DNA of 25,337 bases from Apostichopus parvimensis (taxonomy: Eukaryota > Echinodermata > Holothuroidea > Aspidochirotida > Stichopodidae). The stretch is from positions 88,319 through 113,655 of the forward strand of contig KN883628.1 in assembly GCA_000934455.1 (NCBI GenBank). The letters run 5' to 3'. The position numbers and the translations under genes are program-made. This document shows, piece by piece, positions 21,071 to 25,337 of this stretch. Position 1 is the first letter of the stretch. Each line of letters starts with the position of its first letter. The notes under the pieces are model-generated. The model was given only the letters and a program-made list of their open reading frames with translations. It searched no databases and was not told the DNA's origin.

Positions 21071-21471
21071 TATCTCTTCTCATTCATAATATTTTGAGTT
21101 TTTGACTTTAATTCACACGCTCCCATCAGTATGTTAAGTTCCCTTGAACTTACACTGTGTGTGTACATACATATATAGGTAGTTGTGAGATCTATAAAGA
21201 TCTACATTTTACGTCTTACAAAGTCTGTAACTTTTTAGTGTAAAATTTCCCTCAAGTTGAACCAATATATATCTCTTCTCATTCAAAATATTTTGAGTTT
21301 TTTACTTTAATTCACACGCTCCCATCAGTATGTAAAGTTCCCTTGAACTAATACACTGTGTGTACATGCATACCTGTAGTTGTCAGATCTATAAAGATCT
21401 ACATTTTACCTCTTACAAAGTCTGTTTAACGTGTTAGTGTAAAATTTCCCTCAAGTTGAACCAATACATAT
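21071..21471 (+). repeat. Tandem duplication, about 200-bp unit, two copies
   Basis: 21071-21269 and 21270-21471 match from tatctcttctcattca through ctcaagttgaaccaata, with scattered substitutions and small indels. The copies abut directly. No coding content. Confidence 0.9.
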
Positions 21472-21739
21472 ATCTACAGTCTGGTGTCTGTATTTTTTGC
21501 TGAAAGTTAACATGTACATTTCCTCTCACTTACTCCATAAAGATATTTTACTTTCCCTTGACCGTGTTTTTACGGAACTTAGCTATGATCTGAAAGTTGT
21601 AACAGCATCAGTAATGAGTTAACTAACATGTTTCCTCACCTTCTATCTGTCTCTATACAAAGTTCATACAAATGCTATGCAAGGTGGGCAAGTTGCTATA
21701 CATAGTTGGCAAGTGCAAAGATTTATAACAGTTCCGTAT

Positions 21740-21767
21740 GAACAGGAATCATAGTATTGATATTAGA
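21740..21767 (+). repeat. 28-bp direct repeat, left copy
   Basis: Starts GAACAGGAATCATAG. It matches 22201-22228 with one mismatch, enclosing about 430 bp of the promoter-like island. A second repeated phrase (cttacctgtct...gcactttccta) occurs at about 21785 and 22455, so this segment shows partial internal duplication. Confidence 0.85.
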
Positions 21768-22200
21768 ATTTACTTCGCTCCTCGCTTACCTGTCTCCCAC
21801 TCCACAATTGCACTTTCCTATCTACCTAACTACACATTGGAATGTTTTAGCACTGCGCCCTCGCTCCCTGACAATGCCCGCTAATACCTCTTTCCGTATC
21901 TACCACCCGGAAGTTACTACACATGTTTTTCCGCCAAATTTTCGCTTGTGATTTATACAACTATTTTGGCGTTTTTGGAATTCATCTTTGGATAATTCGA
22001 CTACTGAGACCTTCTTTCTTCACTGTCCCAAGAAGCACTCATAAGTATCCTTTTGTGTAGGTACAATATCTGTGTGTTTTGTCGGCTTCCTTGTTGTACG
22101 TTTGTATGTACAGGTACCGGTTGGTACCTCAGTGGTGGGCGTTTCCTCCCCCGACCGTTAGCCGTTGTGCTACGTCATTAGGCTTCCATCACTATTTAGT

Positions 22201-22228
22201 GAACAGGAACCATAGTATTGATATTAGA
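22201..22228 (+). repeat. 28-bp direct repeat, right copy
   Basis: Starts GAACAGGAACCATAG; one base differs from the copy at 21740-21767, 461 bp upstream. Confidence 0.85.
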
Positions 22229-23183
22229 GTCAACGTTCAGAGCCTACAATTCTGCTACACAAAATTGTAAAGTCTTATCTAGTCCCCGGCCTGCTATGAG
22301 CGCTGAGCCTACGGTAAGTCATGTGACTACTGACTGGTAACGCTATTGGCCAATGCCTTTATCTCTCCTCTACGAACCAAAAAGTCTGGAATTCTTATCA
22401 TTTTGTTTGATGTCTAAGCGCTGGATAATATTTGACATTTATTGTGTTTCTCACTTACCTGTCTCTACTCTACTACAGCACTTTCCTAATGGAAGCAAAA
22501 AGTTTCATTCCTAAAGCTTGATTTGTCTAGAGAACCTTAATCCCCCCCACCCCCCCTCTGCATCCCTCTACATTCGGGTTTTGAACATAAATGTTCTGCA
22601 GAAATCTTCGGCTTCTAACAACTCTCCAATCCAGGAACTGAAAACCTGCTCGTAAGAGAGCTACCAAAAAGGAAAGTTTAATTAATAGGCTGCAAGTACT
22701 TATATTGAGTGATGTAAATTACTAATAAAAGTTTTTATTGGATAACAAAGTCCAAGTTAGTAATAAAACTGTATTTCTAGACACATTGGGTGGTTGAATG
22801 AAAAGTAGGTTCCTATCAAATTTACTTCTAAGTGACTTGTCATTAAGGGTGTCGTTAAAGGCCGTCATTAAGTAACTTGTCGTTAAGGGTGCACTGCAGT
22901 GCTTCAAATGCTAACCAATGCATTCTAGACACAGTCGAGTTAGAGTGCTAATGTATTGGTGCGGCAGGTAAGCACGCTGGGCACTCATGTAAATATCCAA
23001 CACCTGGTCAGTCTTGGGAAGTGTAATTGTAACCATGTGATTGTATCTTTTTGGATGTATCGTAAAGGTAGCCGAGTACAGTCCTTACAATAACTGTGCG
23101 TTAGTGGTACAAACTGAAAGTAATATCTGACCTCACCTGGTACTTCCGTCGTCGTATTTTATTGTGATGCTGACTTGAATTTT

Positions 23184-23552
23184 AGTGCTGGTGCTAGACC
23201 TTTCCGGGTGCTAGTGCTGGTGCTAGAGCTAGAGCTAGTACTAGTGCTGGTGCTAAGGTTAGTGCTAGAGCTAGTGGTGGTGCTAGACTTTTCCTGGTGC
23301 TAATTCTGGTGCTAGTGCTGGTGCTAGTGCTGGTGCTAAACCTAGTGCTGGTGCTAGACCTGGTGCTGGTGCTAGACCTGATGCTGGTGCTAGACCTGGT
23401 GCTGGTGCTAGACCTGATGCTGGTGCTAGACCTGGTGCTGGTGCTAGACCTGGTGCTGGTGCTAGACCTGATGCTGGTGCTAGACCTGATGCTGGTGCTA
23501 GACCTGGTGCTGGTGCTAGACCTGGTGCTAGACCTGGTGTTGGTGCTGGTTC
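23184..23552 (+). repeat. Hexamer-based minisatellite (GGTGCT/AGACCT)
   Basis: Built from hexamers GGTGCT, AGACCT, GATGCT and, at the less regular left end, AGAGCT and TAGTGC. In the right half they form an 18-bp unit GGTGCTAGACCTGGTGCT, often paired with a GATGCT variant into 36 bp. Because the unit is a multiple of three without stops, it leaves a long open frame (Leu-Val-Leu-Asp repeats) that is a by-product and not a gene. Confidence 0.95.
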
Positions 23553-24244
23553 TTATATTGTATGCTTGTCAATGTTTTATATTAGAAAAATTATGTTGGT
23601 CATGTGATGTAAACAGTATTTAAACATCAAAAAATAAAACAAGGATTACAATTTAGATAATTTCTGATGCTTCAACTCTGTCAAATCTCTAGTAATTTAT
23701 GGTTAATTGCAAGACTTGTAACTCGGTCAATACCCAGTGAATAAATTAATTAAATCCTATTAAACATGCATCAGAAAATGTAATCTTGTCAGGGTATATC
23801 AATTTTCTGCAAAATTTTTAATTTATTCCTAGCTGACTTACCATTTGCCTGTTATTGTGTACCGCATATGTACTGTGTACGCAGTGGAATTATAACATAA
23901 CTGTTAGTGAGGAACGATCATCGATCACCGTGTGGGTTTGATCTAAACTTATATTCCATAAATAACATCCTGTGGGATGGAGTGTAATACGATGATATTG
24001 CAAAATACACAATCATACAGTTACAGTGCAAAATATTGATGATCTGCATGTACTGTAAATATATACATGTAGGTAGCTTTTGGTGGTGTGCCATAATATT
24101 TATTGTACTGTATGTACTGACCAGGCTATCCTGTATTTTAATGTACATAATGAACTAGATAAATACTGTAATGTTGTAGCATACACTACTGTACTGTAAA
24201 TATACAAATACATACATAAATGTACATATAGGTAGCTTTTAGTG

Positions 24245-24535
24245 GTGTGAAACCTGCTGGACTGTACTGCAGCTGTACTGTACACTGCGCTGGAACTGTA
24301 TTCTGCTGGACTGTACTGTGTAAGTTTGCACTGTATTTTACAGTATTGCACTGTTTTGCTCTGTTCTGTTCTGCTCTGTACTCTACTATGCTGGACTGTT
24401 CTCTTTTGTACAGTGTACTGCAACTGTACTATGTACTGAACTGTTCTGTACTGCATTGTACTGTAATATACTGCAATGTACATGAATATACTCTATGACA
24501 CACTGCAATTGTACCTTACTATACTGTACCAACCA
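24245..24535 (+). repeat. Low-complexity TACTG-rich sequence
   Basis: Irregular repetition of CTGTACTG, CTGCTGGACTG and TGTACTGCA. The open frames on both strands here are composition effects. Confidence 0.8.
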
Positions 24536-25039
24536 TAGTGAGACAGTGACGTGAGACCTACTGTATGACAATGTATCCATGCAGTCACTTGTTATGTACA
24601 GGCTTGAGTTAGTAACCATTTAACAATATTTGTTATTCTTCAGTACAATTTGGTTTTGCAAAAAAGTACTTGCACCCTAATAAAAAGCGATATTGTTAGA
24701 TATATATAGGATTGTATTGTACAGACCACACCTCCGTGTCTATAATCACCTGATGGCCGTGTCCAGTTACCTGGAGCTATTGTTCTCTAGATCTGCTGTT
24801 ATATATGGTTAATTGTACCTGATGTGTATTGTTCTTCATGATCTAGGGTTGTCACGATACATACCAATGAACTTGTACCCAGTCTACCAGTGGCTGTGTA
24901 TACATACTCTAGAGTAGCTTGTGCATTGTGTATGTATTTAGATCCTCCTGCAAGCAGGAACTCACGAAGAAGCCTCATTGGCTTATATCAAAGCCGCAAG
25001 CTGACCGAAGTCAGTCTCTTGTTCTACTTGGAAACAGCA

Positions 25040-25122
25040 ATATTCAATGGCATTTGCCATTTAGTGGCATTCAAGTGGCATTTTAAGTGGCATTTAGTGG
25101 CATTCAATGGCATTAAATAGCC
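25040..25122 (+). repeat. Short degenerate tandem repeat of TGGCATT
   Basis: About seven occurrences of GGCATT separated by caa, tag, aag and similar spacers at 9-20 bp intervals. It is followed by a C-rich tract (25143-25182). Confidence 0.7.
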
Positions 25123-25337
25123 TGAATTTCAAGGTCAGTGCCTGCCCCCCTCCCTCCCTTCCCCCACTTCCTCCCTCCATCTCCTAGCACAATCTTAAAC
25201 CTATGTTGGATTACCTGATTAATGATGTAACAGTTAACTGAGTTAAAGCTAGCAGTAAGTTTCAAAACGTAATCCACTCGCTGCGTGGTGAGAATAAAGT
25301 TAATGCAGCGTTAAATCTCTTATGATTATTATTCCCA

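Larger units (their letters stand above)
21740..22360 (+). promoter_or_regulatory. Promoter-like island inside ASAP intron 1
   Basis: Less AT-rich than its surroundings, with an ETS site CCGGAAGT (21907-21914), a CRE-like TACGTCAT (22171-22178) and a double CCAAT palindrome ATTGGCCAAT (22345-22354). An ATG followed by five codons (MSAEPT, 22296-22313) runs straight into a strong donor gtaagt, in phase 0, the same phase as ASAP exon 1. It could be an alternative first exon. This is inference from motifs only. Confidence 0.25.
14459..25337 (+). other. Probable ASAP intron 1 (runs off the window)
   Basis: From the exon 1 donor to the window end I found no sequence resembling the next BAR-domain segment, so all of this is probably intron. 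Long first introns are usual in ASAP genes. From 14460 to 16375 and from 17540 to 19190 I see only AT-rich sequence with no supportable gene. Embedded repeats and candidate elements are listed separately. Confidence 0.6.

Noticed and set aside
22722-22907. A 61-codon minus-strand open frame
   Set aside because: It spans a short direct repeat (about 22830-22852 and 22868-22890) and resembles no protein family.
23297-23623. A 108-codon repetitive protein (Leu-Val-Leu-Asp repeats)
   Set aside because: It is the translation of a hexamer minisatellite whose unit is a multiple of three; there is no non-repeat domain.
24100-24500. Long overlapping open frames on both strands
   Set aside because: They come from TACTG-rich low-complexity sequence that lacks stops in several frames.

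Overview
The window is animal nuclear DNA: spliced genes with GT-AG introns, metazoan protein families, and AT-rich non-coding sequence full of SINE, LINE, foldback and minisatellite debris. The repeat style, the CYP2-type P450 and an ASAP-family gene point to a marine invertebrate. An invertebrate deuterostome such as an echinoderm is my best guess, but this is inference and not a taxonomic proof.

Layout. (1) 1162-6547, minus strand: a complete three-exon cytochrome P450 gene of the CYP2 type (507 residues predicted). Both introns are phase 1 and every P450 hallmark motif is present. A poly(A) signal lies at 947-952. Its introns carry tRNA-derived SINE pieces (5121-5452), foldback (MITE-like) repeats (5549-5691, 5843-5940) and a G-quadruplex tract. 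(2) 6548-12117: intergenic sequence with no recognisable gene. It holds a hammerhead-ribozyme motif of the kind associated with Penelope-like retroelements (8217-8255), another foldback-family copy, two perfect palindromes (10967-11000 and 11283-11302), and a degenerate array with a strict 207-bp period (11510-12120). (3) 12118-14250: an approximately 1.05-kb sequence present twice on either side of a 50-N gap. The repeated block runs exactly from the right edge of the gap to the left edge of the gap, which is the signature of two unmerged allelic contig ends, so this is probably an assembly false duplication. (4) 14330-14458, plus strand: the first coding exon of an ASAP-family Arf GTPase-activating protein (43 residues, start of the BAR domain), with a good donor. 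(5) 14459-25337: probably ASAP intron 1. It contains a LINE 3' end (17246-17537), a SINE-like fragment, a 22-bp minisatellite (19199-19921), a 200-bp tandem duplication (21071-21471), a promoter-like island (21740-22360), a GGTGCT/AGACCT minisatellite (23184-23552) and low-complexity TACTG-rich DNA.

The P450 and ASAP genes are head to head, about 7.8 kb apart (about 6.7 kb if the duplication is an artefact). They have no evident functional relation: one is an ER-membrane monooxygenase, the other a membrane-curvature and Arf-signalling regulator. I found no operon, CRISPR array or wholly new system. The most interesting items are the ribozyme, the false duplication across the ASAP promoter, and the candidate alternative promoter inside ASAP intron 1.
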